From Intrasporangium calvum (GTDB lineage Bacteria > Actinomycetota > Actinomycetes > Actinomycetales > Dermatophilaceae), in the NCBI RefSeq assembly GCF_028446585.1, contig NZ_JAPFQL010000001.1, positions 1-64,000 of the forward strand: DNA of 64,000 bases, read 5' to 3'. Within the stretch, counting starts at the first letter, position 1, and every line of letters starts with the position of its first letter. The notes beneath the pieces are model-generated. The model had not been told where the DNA came from and searched no databases. It saw only the letters and a program-made list of their open reading frames with translations. Position numbers and translations under genes: made by a program. This document shows positions 8,366 to 16,950 of this stretch, piece by piece.

Positions 8366-9108
8366 CCGGGTCGATCGTGCGTCCCTACGGTGACACCACC
8401 GGCGACGGCATGGTGCAGCTGTCGTTCACGCTCCCGGTGCCCCACGACAAGCGCGCCGAGGGTGCCGCCCTCCAGCTCGCGCGCAAGATGGGCCTCGAGC
8501 CGGCCCTGCTCGTCCACGCCAAGGCGATGGGCCCCGACTTCACCTTCTTCGTCGTCTACGGCAGCGTCACCCACCTGGTCGATCTCGACGAGGTCCAGGT
8601 CATCGAGCGGGAGTACCCGCTGCTGTCGGCCAAGGACGCCAACACGGCGATCAGGAAGCTGCTGCGGCGCAAGCTCGTCGTCGTCGGCGCGTGCATCGGC
8701 ACCGACGCCCACACGGTCGGCATCGACGCGATCCTCAACATCAAGGGCTTCGCCGGCGAGAAGGGCCTCGAGTACTACCGTGAGATCAAGGTGGTCAACC
8801 TCGGCGCCCAGGTCCTCGTCCCTGACCTCGTCGCCCGGGCCCGCGCCGAGAAGGCCGACGCCGTCCTCGTGAGCCAGGTGGTCACCCAGAAGGACGCCCA
8901 CATCCACAACACGACCCAGATGTCCGCCGCCTTCCGCGAGGCCTACCCCGCGGGCCAGGTGCCCATCCTCGTCGTGGGCGGGCCCCGCTTCGAGGAGGGC
9001 TCCGCCGCCACCCTCGGCGTCGACCGCATCTTCGGCCGCGGCACCACCCCCGGCGAGGTCGCCAGCTACCTCGTCCACGAGATCGCCACGCGAAAGGGCA
9101 GGTCATGA
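8362..9108 (+). CDS. kamE: Lysine 5,6-aminomutase beta subunit (KamE)
   Basis: Cobalamin-binding subunit of lysine 5,6-aminomutase. The 248 residues hold the N-terminal dimer part with FTLPVPHDKRAEGAALQLA, then the B12 Rossmann domain with base-off motif DAHTVG in GACIGTDAHTVGIDAILN (about residues 112-130). GEKGLEYY that follows includes a lysine in the place expected for the PLP Schiff base. ATG 8362 overlaps the kamD stop (ATGA) and its own stop overlaps kal (ATGA), so the three genes form one translationally coupled unit. The enzyme needs coenzyme B12; no B12 genes lie in this window. Confidence 0.93.
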   Translation: MTGSIVRPYGDTTGDGMVQLSFTLPVPHDKRAEGAALQLARKMGLEPALLVHAKAMGPDFTFFVVYGSVTHLVDLDEVQVIEREYPLLSAKDANTAIRKLLRRKLVVVGACIGTDAHTVGIDAILNIKGFAGEKGLEYYREIKVVNLGAQVLVPDLVARARAEKADAVLVSQVVTQKDAHIHNTTQMSAAFREAYPAGQVPILVVGGPRFEEGSAATLGVDRIFGRGTTPGEVASYLVHEIATRKGRS

Positions 9109-9509
9109 GCGACACCGCACCCCGTCAGACCACGGCAGCGGTCGGCACCCGCGTCGTGCACCGGCGCTACGTGCCCTACAGCCACGCCCACTACGCCGGC
9201 AACCTCGTCGACGGTGCCTACTCGCTCGCGGCCTTCGGGGACGTCGCGACCGAGATGTGCATCATCACCGACGGCGACGAAGGCCTCTTCGCGTCCTACA
9301 GCGACGTGCAGTTCGTCGCGCCGGTGCGGGCCGGCGACGTCATCGAGATCTCCGCGGAGATCGTGCGGGTCGGACGGCGCAGCCGCGAGATGGCGTTCGA
9401 GGTGCGGGTCGTCGGTCGGGGCAACCCTGAGCGGGGTGCCTCCTCGGCCGACGTGCTGGACCCCCCGGTCGTCGCGACGACGGCCAGGGGCGTCGTCGTC
9501 GTCCCCTGA
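9105..9509 (+). CDS. kal: 3-aminobutyryl-CoA ammonia-lyase (Kal), hotdog fold
   Basis: Removes ammonia from 3-aminobutyryl-CoA to give crotonyl-CoA, the end of the specific lysine fermentation route before general butyryl-CoA metabolism. 134 residues, a single hotdog domain; YVPYSHAHYAGNLVDGAY near residue 24 and ASYSDVQFVAPVRAGDVI near 65 are characteristic of Kal. Starts inside the kamE stop (ATGA). The gene expected between Kdd and Kal activity, kce (5-amino-3-oxohexanoate cleavage), is absent here. Without the kam context it would be called a generic hotdog protein, so the assignment rests on both motif and neighbourhood. Confidence 0.85.
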   Translation: MSDTAPRQTTAAVGTRVVHRRYVPYSHAHYAGNLVDGAYSLAAFGDVATEMCIITDGDEGLFASYSDVQFVAPVRAGDVIEISAEIVRVGRRSREMAFEVRVVGRGNPERGASSADVLDPPVVATTARGVVVVP

Positions 9510-9559
9510 GCGGCACCCCCGCACCACCGCTTCCCGCCGCTCGGCATACGGTTAGGCCC

Positions 9560-11068
9560 GTGCTGCCTCGCGTCCTCGGTGCCCTCGCCAGCGGGGGACT
9601 GCTGTGCCTGGCGTTCCCCACCTTCGACATCTGGGTCGCCGCCCCCGTGGCGCTCGGCCTCCTCGCGTTCGTGCTGACCGGGGTCAGGACGCGGGCCGGC
9701 TTCGGCCTCGGCCTCCTCTCCGGCCTCGCCTTCTTCGTGCCGACGCTGCACTGGTCCGGGATCTACGTCGGCAACCTGCCCTGGTTCGCGCTGTCCACCC
9801 TGGAAGCCCTCTTCGTGGCGCTCGCCGGAGCGCTCTATGCGTGGCTGAGCAGGCGCGGCACCGTGCGTCCCCTGGCGTTCGCGCTGGTCTGGGTCGTCAC
9901 CGAGAGCTTGCGGTCCCGGACGCCCTACGGCGGGTTTCCCTGGGTGAAGATCGCCTTCTCCCAGGCCGACAGCGCCTTCGGTCGGCTCGCGTCGGTCGGG
10001 GGCGCGCCGTTCGTCGGTTTCGTCGTGGCCCTCACCGGGAGCCTGCTCGCCCTCGTCGTGGCTCGCGCCATCGGCCGTATGCCGCTGGGCCGGGTGGCGC
10101 TGCCCGGCCTCCTTGCGCTGGGGCTCGGCGGGGCAGGACTGCTCGTGCCGTTGCCGACGGACGGGCCCACTGCCCAGTTCGTCGGCATCCAGGGCAACGT
10201 GCCGCGCGCTGGCCTCGACTTCAACGCCGAGCGCCGTGCCGTCCTCGACAACCACGTCAACACGACCCTGGCGACCGCGGCGGCTCGCCGCGCGTCGGGG
10301 AGACCTGCCCCGGACCTGTACGTCTGGCCGGAGAACGCCTCGGACATCGACCCCCTGCGCAATGAGGACGCGAACCAGCTGATCCGGGCCACCGTGTCGC
10401 AGACGGGCGTGCCCCTGATCGTCGGTGGCCTGCTGGAGGAGCCGGAGGGCTACCTCTCCAACACCTCGCTGCTCTTCGAGCCGGGGGAGGGGGACACCGA
10501 CCGCTACGTGAAGCGCCACCCCGTGCCCTTCGGCGAGTACATCCCCAACCGCGAGTTCTGGCGCCTCTTCAGCGACAAGGTCGACCTCGTCCGGCGCGAC
10601 TTCTACCCGGGCTCGGAGGTGGGCCTCTTCACGGTCCCGACCACCTCCGGGCTCGAGATCCGGGCGGGCCTGACGATCTGCTTCGAGGTGGCCTACGACG
10701 ACCTGATGCGCGATGTGGTCGATGCCGGCGCCAACGTGCTCGTCGTGCAGACCAACAACGCGACCTTCGGCTACACGGCCGAGTCGCCGCAGCAGCTGGC
10801 CATCAGCCGCCTGCGGGCCATCGAGTTCGGCCGCTCCGTCGTCCACGTGTCGACCGTGGGTCAGAGCGCCCTGATCACCCCTGACGGAACCGCGCACCAA
10901 GTGACGTCGTTGTTCACACAGGCGGTGGTGGAGGGTGCCCTACCATTGCGTGACTCCAGGACCCTGGCAGTCCGGCTCGGCGGCATTCCCGAGCTGGTGG
11001 CGGCACTGGCACTGCTCGTGCTGTTGGTCCCACGAACCCCACGAATCCCACGACGAAGGACGGAATGA
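9560..11068 (+). CDS. lnt: Apolipoprotein N-acyltransferase (Lnt)
   Basis: Integral membrane enzyme that N-acylates the lipid-modified cysteine of lipoproteins. 502 residues: six or so N-terminal membrane segments (about 1-200), then a nitrilase-like catalytic domain facing outside. The catalytic triad is visible as Glu in VWPENASD, Lys in YVKRHPVPFGEY and Cys in ICFEVAYD. GTG start at 9560. An exact copy of the dispersed 17-bp repeat is embedded in the coding sequence at 10074-10090 (RMPLG, between membrane part and catalytic domain). In mycobacteria Lnt and Ppm1 are one fused protein; here they are separate neighbours. Confidence 0.92.
   Translation: MLPRVLGALASGGLLCLAFPTFDIWVAAPVALGLLAFVLTGVRTRAGFGLGLLSGLAFFVPTLHWSGIYVGNLPWFALSTLEALFVALAGALYAWLSRRGTVRPLAFALVWVVTESLRSRTPYGGFPWVKIAFSQADSAFGRLASVGGAPFVGFVVALTGSLLALVVARAIGRMPLGRVALPGLLALGLGGAGLLVPLPTDGPTAQFVGIQGNVPRAGLDFNAERRAVLDNHVNTTLATAAARRASGRPAPDLYVWPENASDIDPLRNEDANQLIRATVSQTGVPLIVGGLLEEPEGYLSNTSLLFEPGEGDTDRYVKRHPVPFGEYIPNREFWRLFSDKVDLVRRDFYPGSEVGLFTVPTTSGLEIRAGLTICFEVAYDDLMRDVVDAGANVLVVQTNNATFGYTAESPQQLAISRLRAIEFGRSVVHVSTVGQSALITPDGTAHQVTSLFTQAVVEGALPLRDSRTLAVRLGGIPELVAALALLVLLVPRTPRIPRRRTE
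10074..10090 (-). repeat. Dispersed 17-bp repeat, copy 2 (exact, inside lnt)
   Basis: Exact reverse-complement copy GCCGTATGCCGCTGGGC on the plus strand, read in frame as RMPLG at a linker between the Lnt membrane region and catalytic domain, a place likely to tolerate insertion. Confidence 0.7.
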
Positions 11069-11075
11069 GCCCAGG

Positions 11076-11891
11076 ATGACGACGCAGCGCGAACCCGTGA
11101 CCCGAGTTGCCGTGCTCGTCCCGACCTACAACGAGCGGGAGAATCTCCCCCTCATCCTCAAGCGGCTGCGAGCCAGCGTGCCGGACGCCGATCTCATCGT
11201 CCTCGACGACAACTCACCGGACGGCACCGGCGCCGTGGCGGACGCGCTGGCGGCGGCGGACGAGCGGATCCGCGTCGTGCACCGGGCCGGCAAGGAAGGC
11301 CTCGGGCGCGCCTACCTCGCCGGTTTCGCCCTGGCGCTGGCCGAGGGTTACGACGCCGCCGTCGAGATCGACGCCGACGGCTCGCACCAGCCCGAGCAGC
11401 TGCCGACCATGCTCGCGGCCCTCCGGGACGCGGACGTGGTCATCGGCGCGCGCTGGGTCCGTGGCGGCGAGGTCCGCAACTGGCCAGCCCACCGCAAGAT
11501 CCTCTCCGTGGGGGCCAACCTCTACACGAAGGTGCTCCTCGGGATGAGCGTCAACGACGCCACAGCCGGCTACCGGGTCTACCGCGCCAGCGCTCTGCGG
11601 GCCATGGACATGGCCGGCGTCGAGTCCCAGGGCTACTGCTTCCAGATCGACCTCACGCTGCGCGCCATCCGGGCCGGGCTCAAGGTCGTCGAGGTGCCGA
11701 TCACCTTCGTCGAGCGCGAGGTCGGCGTCTCCAAGATGGGCAAGGACATCGTGCGCGAGGCGCTGACCAGCGTCACCCGGTGGGGGATCGAGCACCGGAT
11801 GGGTCAGGTCCGCTCGGTCCTGCGCCGCGGCAGGGCGACCGCCGCAGCTCCCGGGGACCAGGGCGGCGTGAGCGGGCGCAGCCAGCCATGA
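11076..11891 (+). CDS. ppm1: Polyprenol monophosphomannose synthase (GT2, Ppm1 catalytic domain)
   Basis: Transfers mannose from GDP-mannose to polyprenol phosphate, giving the donor for lipoglycan and protein O-mannosylation. 271 residues of dolichol-phosphate mannosyltransferase type: VLVPTYNERENLP (about 13-25), LDDNSPDGT (about 43-51), the metal site DADGSHQPEQ (about 98-107), GARWVRGG and SQGYCFQIDL. It has no membrane segments, like the soluble Ppm1 catalytic domain. ATG 11076 lies 7 bp after the lnt stop, though its ribosome binding site is weak. The stop overlaps fxsA (ATGA). The actinobacterial lnt-ppm1 linkage supports the assignment. Confidence 0.92.
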   Translation: MTTQREPVTRVAVLVPTYNERENLPLILKRLRASVPDADLIVLDDNSPDGTGAVADALAAADERIRVVHRAGKEGLGRAYLAGFALALAEGYDAAVEIDADGSHQPEQLPTMLAALRDADVVIGARWVRGGEVRNWPAHRKILSVGANLYTKVLLGMSVNDATAGYRVYRASALRAMDMAGVESQGYCFQIDLTLRAIRAGLKVVEVPITFVEREVGVSKMGKDIVREALTSVTRWGIEHRMGQVRSVLRRGRATAAAPGDQGGVSGRSQP

Positions 11892-12379
11892 CCGTGCCCC
11901 CGCGCCGCTACTCCCTGCGACCGACCCGCGTGGTCGCGGTGCTGCTCCTCGTCGTGCCCATCCTCGAGGTGATGGCCCTCGTCGGCGTCGGACAGCTCAT
12001 CGGCGGCTGGCCGACCTTCTTCCTGCTGGTCGCGATCTCGATCCTCGGTGCGTGGCTGATCCGGCTGGAGGGCAGCCGGGCCTGGGCCGCCCTGGTGCAG
12101 GCCCTGCGCAGCGGTCGCATGCCGGCCCGCGAGCTCGCGGACGGCATGCTCGTCCTCATCGGCGGCACGCTGCTGCTGACTCCCGGCTTCCTCACCGACC
12201 TCGTCGGCTTCGCCCTCGTCCTGCCGATGACACGTCCGGTCGCCCGGCGACTGCTCGAGACGGTGATCACCAAGCGCCTCATCGCGCAGTCGCCCTACCT
12301 GGGTGGCGGCATCGCTGGCCGGCGTCCTCCCAGGGACCCCGGAGGGGATGTCGTCGAAGGCGAGATCGTCGACGAGTGA
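11888..12379 (+). CDS. fxsA: FxsA family inner-membrane protein
   Basis: Small membrane protein of the FxsA family, named for F-plasmid phage exclusion suppression in E. coli; the actinobacterial function is unknown. 163 residues with two hydrophobic pairs (about 14-60 and 80-115) and the family motifs PILEVMALVGVGQLIG, ILGAWLIRLEGSRAW and ELADGMLVLIGGTLLLTPGFLTD (shown in parts: GTLLLTPGFLTD). The tail is basic then acidic (VEGEIVDE). Third gene of the lnt-ppm1-fxsA unit, with an ATGA overlap. It ends convergent with rbpA. Confidence 0.9.
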   Translation: MTVPPRRYSLRPTRVVAVLLLVVPILEVMALVGVGQLIGGWPTFFLLVAISILGAWLIRLEGSRAWAALVQALRSGRMPARELADGMLVLIGGTLLLTPGFLTDLVGFALVLPMTRPVARRLLETVITKRLIAQSPYLGGGIAGRRPPRDPGGDVVEGEIVDE

Positions 12380-12380
12380 G

Positions 12381-12406
12381 CCGCTGAGCGGGAGCCCGCC
12401 CAGCGG
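12381..12406 (+). terminator. GC-rich hairpin after fxsA
   Basis: CCGCTGAGCGGG and CCCGCCCAGCGG form a stem of about 12 bp with one mismatch and a 2-nt loop right after the fxsA stop. No T-run follows, so it is an imperfect terminator. Its 3' arm is part of the dispersed repeat copy at 12398-12414. Confidence 0.4.
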
Positions 12407-12414
12407 CATACGGC
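12398..12414 (+). repeat. Dispersed 17-bp repeat, copy 3 (exact, fxsA-rbpA gap)
   Basis: Exact GCCCAGCGGCATACGGC, 19 bp beyond the fxsA stop in a convergent gap. The GCCCAGCGG part pairs with upstream sequence as a hairpin arm. Confidence 0.8.
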
Positions 12415-12425
12415 CGGCATGCGAA

Positions 12426-12456
12426 AGAGCCCGCCCCCACGAACGGGGCGGGCCCT
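12426..12456 (-). terminator. Rho-independent terminator of rbpA
   Basis: CCCGCCCC (12430-12437) pairs with GGGGCGGG (12445-12452), extended by flanking pairs, with a 7-nt loop. On the minus strand the stem is followed by TCTTTCGC, so it best fits rbpA, whose stop is 22 bp upstream. Confidence 0.6.
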
Positions 12457-12477
12457 CTCAGGCCAGGGGTCGAAGAG

Positions 12478-12837
12478 TCAGGCCGACTTCTTGCGCCGCG
12501 GCTTCTCACCGCGGGACTCGCGAAGGAGCGTCAGCCGCTCCTCGAGGAGCTCCTCGAGCTCGGGGATGGACCGCCGCTCGAGCAGCATGTCCCAGTGCGT
12601 GCGCTGGTGCTTGACCGGCTTGGCCTCCGGCTCCGGGCCGTCCTGCAGCCGGGCCTCCAGCCCGCACCGGCACTCCCACGTTGGCGGCACATCGGCCTCG
12701 ACGGAGAAGGGCAGCTCGGTGCGGTGGCCGTTGGGACAGACGTACGCGGTGAGCATGCGCTCACTCGGGACGACGTTCTCGTCGCTCTCGAAGCTGCGTG
12801 CGCCGAGGTTCGATCCTCGTAGTGCTCGGTCTGCCAT
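12478..12837 (-). CDS. rbpA: RNA polymerase-binding protein RbpA
   Basis: Actinobacterial RNA polymerase accessory factor that binds sigma-A and stabilises the open complex. 119 residues: the N-terminal tail MADRALRGSNLGARSFESD-type stretch, the central core with zinc-like CPNGH and CRCG (about 33-62), and the C-terminal sigma-interacting helix TPWDML-equivalent HWDMLLERRSIPELEELL. I chose ATG 12837, with GGGAGG upstream; the 17 extra upstream codons are not RbpA-like. Monocistronic, convergent with fxsA and ending at a good terminator. This gene is a strong taxonomic marker for Actinomycetota. Confidence 0.95.
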   Translation of the reverse strand: MADRALRGSNLGARSFESDENVVPSERMLTAYVCPNGHRTELPFSVEADVPPTWECRCGLEARLQDGPEPEAKPVKHQRTHWDMLLERRSIPELEELLEERLTLLRESRGEKPRRKKSA

Positions 12838-12951
12838 TCGGGACCCCTCCCACAAAAGTCTGTTACTGGCCTGTACCCACTTGGGCACCTACCCTCACAG
12901 ACGCTTGAACGAGCCAGACGGTTGGCTTGTTCCCGACGGGTCCCGGAAGGG

Positions 12952-14328
12952 TCACACGACGACCGGCATCGGGTTGCCGGCCTCCTCGATCCCGCGCCGC
13001 ATGTCGACCTTGGCGAGCAGGAGGCCACCGACGACGAAGAAGAGGATGAGCACGATGATCGCCCACCGGTAGGAGCCGGTGAACTGGAACGTCAGGCCGA
13101 ATGCGAGGGTGCCGAGCCAGCTCGTGCCGCGCTCCATCGCCTGGTAGAGGCTGAAGAACTCCGCCTCGCGTCCCTTCGGGATCAGCTGGCTGTACAGCGA
13201 GCGTGAGAGCGCCTGGGTGCCGCCGAGGACGATGCCGATGAGGAACCCGAGGGCCAGGAAGATCGTCATCGCCCGCTGCGGCGTCACGAACGCCACGACG
13301 ACGACCACGGTCCACAGGCCGATCCCCATGAGGACCGTGCGCCAGGCCCCGACCCTGCTCGCGACCCGACCGAACAGCCGCGCGCCGAAGAAGGCGACGA
13401 ACTGGACGAAGAGGAAGACCCCGAGCACGAACGTCTCGTCGAACTTCAGCTCCTCGATGCCGTAGAGACTCGAGCTGCCGATGACGGTCTGGATCCCGTC
13501 GTTGAAGAAGAGGTACGCCACGAGGAAGAGCAGTGTCTGGGGGTAGAGCCGCAGCTCGCGGAACGTCGTGCGCAGCTGCGTCAGGCTGCCCCCGACAACG
13601 CCGGCCTTGCGGTCGACGGGGGCAGCGACCGTCCCCGTGATGTGGCGCAGGCCGAGGTAGGGGATGAGGGTGAACGCCGCCCACCACAGTCCGGCACTCA
13701 GCAGGCTGATCCGCGTCGACATGGCCCGGTCCAGCCCGAGGTCCTCGTGGAAGAGGTCCAGGCCGAAGTTCAGGGCGAGCAGGAGGCCGCCGCCGAGGTA
13801 GCCGAAGGACCAGCCCTTGGAGGACACGCGGTCGCGTTCGTTCTCGTTGGCGATGCGGCACAGCAGCGAGTCGTAGATGACGAGCGACGCCCCGAGACAG
13901 AAGCTCGCCGCCATGACCAGGAGGACACCGAGCTGCCAGTTGGTGCCGGACACGAAGAACATGAGGCACGCCGCTGCCGCGCCCGCCCACGCGAACCCGG
14001 CGAAGAGCCGGGTCGGCCGGGTGCTCCGGTCGGCGATGGCCCCGACGAAGATCAGCAGGATCGCGGAGACGATCGTCGAGATCGTCACCGTGTAGGGATA
14101 GACGGACCCGGGGGAGATGGGGACGCCGAAGAAGTCCAAGTTGGTCGTGCAGGCAGCGCCGTCGGCGAGGTCGGGGCACGCTGCCGCCTTGGCGACCGAC
14201 GTGAGGTACGGGCTCATGAGCACCGTCGCCGTCGTCGTGACGTAGGCGGAGTTCGCCCAGTCGTACCAGTACCAGGAGCGCTGTTCCCTCGTCTCCGGGC
14301 GGGCCCGGTGGACGGCGACGTCGGTCAT
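12952..14328 (-). CDS. MFS transporter, UMF1/Atg22-like
   Basis: 458-residue membrane protein with about 12 predicted helices. The N-terminal pattern SWYWYDWANSAYVTTTATVL is characteristic of the UMF1/Atg22-like branch of MFS; IGSSSLYGIEEL and RSLYSQLIPKGREAEFFSLY in the second half also fit. Members are annotated as vacuolar or amino acid exporters in eukaryotes; the bacterial substrate is unknown. ATG 14328 is chosen because the upstream 15 codons precede the conserved start. The 177 bp up to the next gene show no clear feature. Ends 114 bp from rbpA, in the same direction. Confidence 0.85.
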   Translation of the reverse strand: MTDVAVHRARPETREQRSWYWYDWANSAYVTTTATVLMSPYLTSVAKAAACPDLADGAACTTNLDFFGVPISPGSVYPYTVTISTIVSAILLIFVGAIADRSTRPTRLFAGFAWAGAAAACLMFFVSGTNWQLGVLLVMAASFCLGASLVIYDSLLCRIANENERDRVSSKGWSFGYLGGGLLLALNFGLDLFHEDLGLDRAMSTRISLLSAGLWWAAFTLIPYLGLRHITGTVAAPVDRKAGVVGGSLTQLRTTFRELRLYPQTLLFLVAYLFFNDGIQTVIGSSSLYGIEELKFDETFVLGVFLFVQFVAFFGARLFGRVASRVGAWRTVLMGIGLWTVVVVVAFVTPQRAMTIFLALGFLIGIVLGGTQALSRSLYSQLIPKGREAEFFSLYQAMERGTSWLGTLAFGLTFQFTGSYRWAIIVLILFFVVGGLLLAKVDMRRGIEEAGNPMPVVV

Positions 14329-14505
14329 GGGCCGCACTTTCCCACACGCACGCCCGCCCGGGTGCGGCAACACGTCATGTTCGGCAATTCGTGCTCGTCT
14401 CGTGTCCTGCCGGCGTCCTCGAGGGGCGGCCAGTGCGGGACCTTCGAGACGCGCCCGCGCGCGCCGGGCAGGAGCCGGACCGGTGCTCAGGGCCCGACCC
14501 TCGTT

Positions 14506-15231
14506 CTACACCGTGACGAGGGCGACGAGCGCGACGATGACCGTGGCCACGATCTCACCGATGCCGAGCTGCTTGGGGGTGGCTCCCAGCCCGGGCACGA
14601 CTGCGGCGCGGGCGGTGAGCAACAGGAAGACGAGGGCGAGCCAGGGGGAGATCAGCAGGACGACGACCGTGGCGACGGCATGGGCGCCGACGCTCAGCCA
14701 GAGGAACCTGCGGTTGCCTCGCTCGCGGATCGCCGACTTGACGTAGAAGACGGTGCCGGCGAAGTAGAGGAACTGGGTCAGTGCGAGGAGCCAGGCGCGT
14801 GAGAGGTCGGTGCCCGGACCAGCGTCGTAGGCGACGACGGTCATCAGGCCCGACCCGACGACGGTCGTCAGCCCTGAGAGCAGGTCCCGCTCGTGGCGGG
14901 CCGCCGCGGCCGCCAGCCCCACGCCCAGGGGCAGGAGGAAGAGCGGTGCCCAGATGATCAGGCGCGGCTCGAGGGCGAGCGTGGCGAGGCCCGACACGAC
15001 CGCGACGATCCCGTAGGCCCGGACGGGCGGCCAGTAGCGCGGACGGCGCCGGGCCTTGAGCCACAGGCTCGTCGCGAAGAACGCGAAGTAGCCGACGAAC
15101 CAGAAGGCGGTGAGGGGGAGATGGACCCAGGCGGGGCCGCTCGCCAGGACGCCGACTGCCAGGGGAGAGGCGAGCATGGCCCATGCACCGTGTTGGTTGG
15201 GCACCCAACCGGGGCCCCGTGTCCTGCTCAC
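14506..15231 (-). CDS. YwiC-like membrane protein
   Basis: 241-residue integral membrane protein with about 7 hydrophobic segments. The N terminus carries the YwiC-family signature VPNQHGAWAML (residues 9-19). Function unknown; in Bacillus the relative lies near nitrate respiration genes, but nothing here indicates that role. GTG 15231 follows a TAGGCT -10 box by 6 nt, so it is probably transcribed alone and leaderless. The gap downstream of the ABC exporter contains a short inverted repeat (15263-15291) that may end the exporter operon. Confidence 0.82.
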   Translation of the reverse strand: MSRTRGPGWVPNQHGAWAMLASPLAVGVLASGPAWVHLPLTAFWFVGYFAFFATSLWLKARRRPRYWPPVRAYGIVAVVSGLATLALEPRLIIWAPLFLLPLGVGLAAAAARHERDLLSGLTTVVGSGLMTVVAYDAGPGTDLSRAWLLALTQFLYFAGTVFYVKSAIRERGNRRFLWLSVGAHAVATVVVLLISPWLALVFLLLTARAAVVPGLGATPKQLGIGEIVATVIVALVALVTV

Positions 15232-15237
15232 GGGGTG

Positions 15238-15243
15238 AGCCTA
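15238..15243 (-). promoter_or_regulatory. -10 box TAGGCT of the ywiC-like gene (leaderless)
   Basis: Minus-strand TAGGCT, 6 nt before GTG 15231. Confidence 0.5.
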
Positions 15244-15262
15244 GATGGCCGTGCCAGAGCTC

Positions 15263-15291
15263 GGTCACCGAGTCGCAGTGGCCCGGTGACC
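15263..15291 (-). terminator. Possible terminator of the ABC exporter operon
   Basis: GGTCACC (15263-15269) and GGTGACC (15285-15291) form a 7-bp stem with a 15-nt loop, just beyond the permease stop. There is no T-run, so this is weak. Confidence 0.3.
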
Positions 15292-15294
15292 CGA

Positions 15295-16950
15295 TCAGGT
15301 GGCCTCGACGTCCCGTCGGTTGAAGCCGGCGAGGCCGATCGCGATGAGCGCGACTGCCAGCACGGTGAGGAGGAGCACCGGCAGGGCACGGAAGTCCTCC
15401 GCAGGCAGCGAGGCGATGTGCCGGAACGGGGAGAGGCTCATCATCCACTCGGGGAGGTCGAGCAGGGCCCCCAGGTAGCGCATCAGGAACGCGTGGACCA
15501 CGACGATCCAGGCGACGAGCGTCGCGCGGGGCGCCCACCCGACGAGCACCAGGGCGACGCCGACGACGACCCACACGGCAGGCGCATAGCTGAGCATCGC
15601 CGGGATCACCTGGCCGAGGATCGAGCTTCCCGCCGACGTGCCCGTGGCCGCCAGACCCAGGCCGAGGCCGGTCGCCAGCAGGATCGCGGCGCTGCCCACG
15701 ATCGAGATGACCAGGTGCGAGGCATACCACTCCGTGCGTGAGATGCCGGTCGCCAGCACCGCCTCCGCGCGGCCTGAGGTCTCCTCGCGGCGCGGACGAA
15801 GTGCAGACGTCACGGCGAAGATCGAGACGGCGATGGCGAGGATTCCCATGATCATGGCGAGGTACGACTCGGTGAGGGTCGCCCCGCCGAGGTTCTCGAT
15901 GAGGTCAGCGACGACCTCGTTGCCGGCGTAGTCCTCGATGACGTCGATGGCCGAGCCATACGACGCGCCGAAGACGAACATGCCGATGGCCCACCACATG
16001 ACCGTCGCGCGCTGGAGCCGCCAGGCGAGACCGACCGGGGTGCCGAGCAGGGCTGACCCCTCCGCGACACCGCGTCGCTCCGCTCGGAGGCCGGCTCCGA
16101 CGTCACGGCGTGCGGCCAGCCGAAACGCGAGGGCAGCGAGAGCCGCCGCCACGACCAGTGACAACAGGATCGGCCACCAGTTGTTGTCGACATAGGCCGC
16201 GGTCGCCTGGGCCCAGCCGATGGGGGAGAGCCACGACAGCCCGTTCTCCATGACGTCGCCGATGGCTCGAAGCAGATAGGCCACCCCGATGAGGGCGCCG
16301 GCCATGCCGGAGGCGGCGCGGGAGAACTGCGTGACCTGAGAGGTCACCGCCGCGATCGCGGCAAAGACGATGCCGACCGCGCTGAACGCTGCTCCGAAGA
16401 GGATCGAGCCCGGCCAGTCGATCGTCTCGATGCCGAGAGCTGCCATGCCGATGGCCACCGCAGCCCCCAGCGCCACGTTGGCGATCACTGCCGCGACCAG
16501 GGCCGCGCTGAGAGCCGCCTCGCTGCCCGTGACGTTGGCGCGAACGAGCTCGGCCCGGCCTTCCTCCTCCTCGGCGCGGGTGTGCCGCACGACCAGGAAC
16601 ACGCTCATCAGCGCGGCAAAGATCACCGCGATGCCGAGGTACTCGTTCGTCATCATGGCGCCGAAGGTGTAGTCGTCCAGGCCGTGTCCCGGGCCGGTCA
16701 TCGCCTTCATCGCCGGGTTCGAGCCGATGATCAGAGCCTGGGCCTGCCGGTCGGCCTCGTCGGGATAGAGGCCGGGATAGGCCGCGGCCCCTGCCGACTG
16801 CAGGCCGGCTATGGCCAGGATCCAGACGGGCACCCGGATCCGTTCGCGGCGCGCGATGAGCCGCAGGAGGGCCCCGAAGCCAGTGAGCGGCCCGCCGGCA
16901 CGCTGCGCGGGCCGGACCGGGGGAGTGGGGCGGGTGGTTGTCGTGGTCAT
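15295..16950 (-). CDS. ABC exporter permease (double-length, polyketide-antibiotic type)
   Basis: 551-residue membrane component with about 12 membrane segments in two six-helix halves, as in the large single-chain permeases of the tetronasin/polyketide exporter type. The first half has [20 protein letters not shown], the second [20 protein letters not shown]: the same charged loop repeated, showing internal duplication. The N terminus is Thr/Pro-rich and cytoplasmic. Start overlaps the ATPase stop by 4 bp. The divergent MarR-type regulator probably controls it. Substrate unknown; these pumps usually give drug or lipid export. Confidence 0.85.
   Translation of the reverse strand: MTTTTTRPTPPVRPAQRAGGPLTGFGALLRLIARRERIRVPVWILAIAGLQSAGAAAYPGLYPDEADRQAQALIIGSNPAMKAMTGPGHGLDDYTFGAMMTNEYLGIAVIFAALMSVFLVVRHTRAEEEEGRAELVRANVTGSEAALSAALVAAVIANVALGAAVAIGMAALGIETIDWPGSILFGAAFSAVGIVFAAIAAVTSQVTQFSRAASGMAGALIGVAYLLRAIGDVMENGLSWLSPIGWAQATAAYVDNNWWPILLSLVVAAALAALAFRLAARRDVGAGLRAERRGVAEGSALLGTPVGLAWRLQRATVMWWAIGMFVFGASYGSAIDVIEDYAGNEVVADLIENLGGATLTESYLAMIMGILAIAVSIFAVTSALRPRREETSGRAEAVLATGISRTEWYASHLVISIVGSAAILLATGLGLGLAATGTSAGSSILGQVIPAMLSYAPAVWVVVGVALVLVGWAPRATLVAWIVVVHAFLMRYLGALLDLPEWMMSLSPFRHIASLPAEDFRALPVLLLTVLAVALIAIGLAGFNRRDVEAT

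Noticed and set aside
9528-9553. Additional repeat copy before lnt
   Set aside because: Only the core CGGCATACGG matches; the flank differs, so it is not counted as a copy.
14329-14505. Small plus-strand gene in the gap between the two membrane protein genes
   Set aside because: The open frame continues antisense into the ywiC-like gene and has no ribosome binding site or plausible composition; I see nothing functional in this gap.
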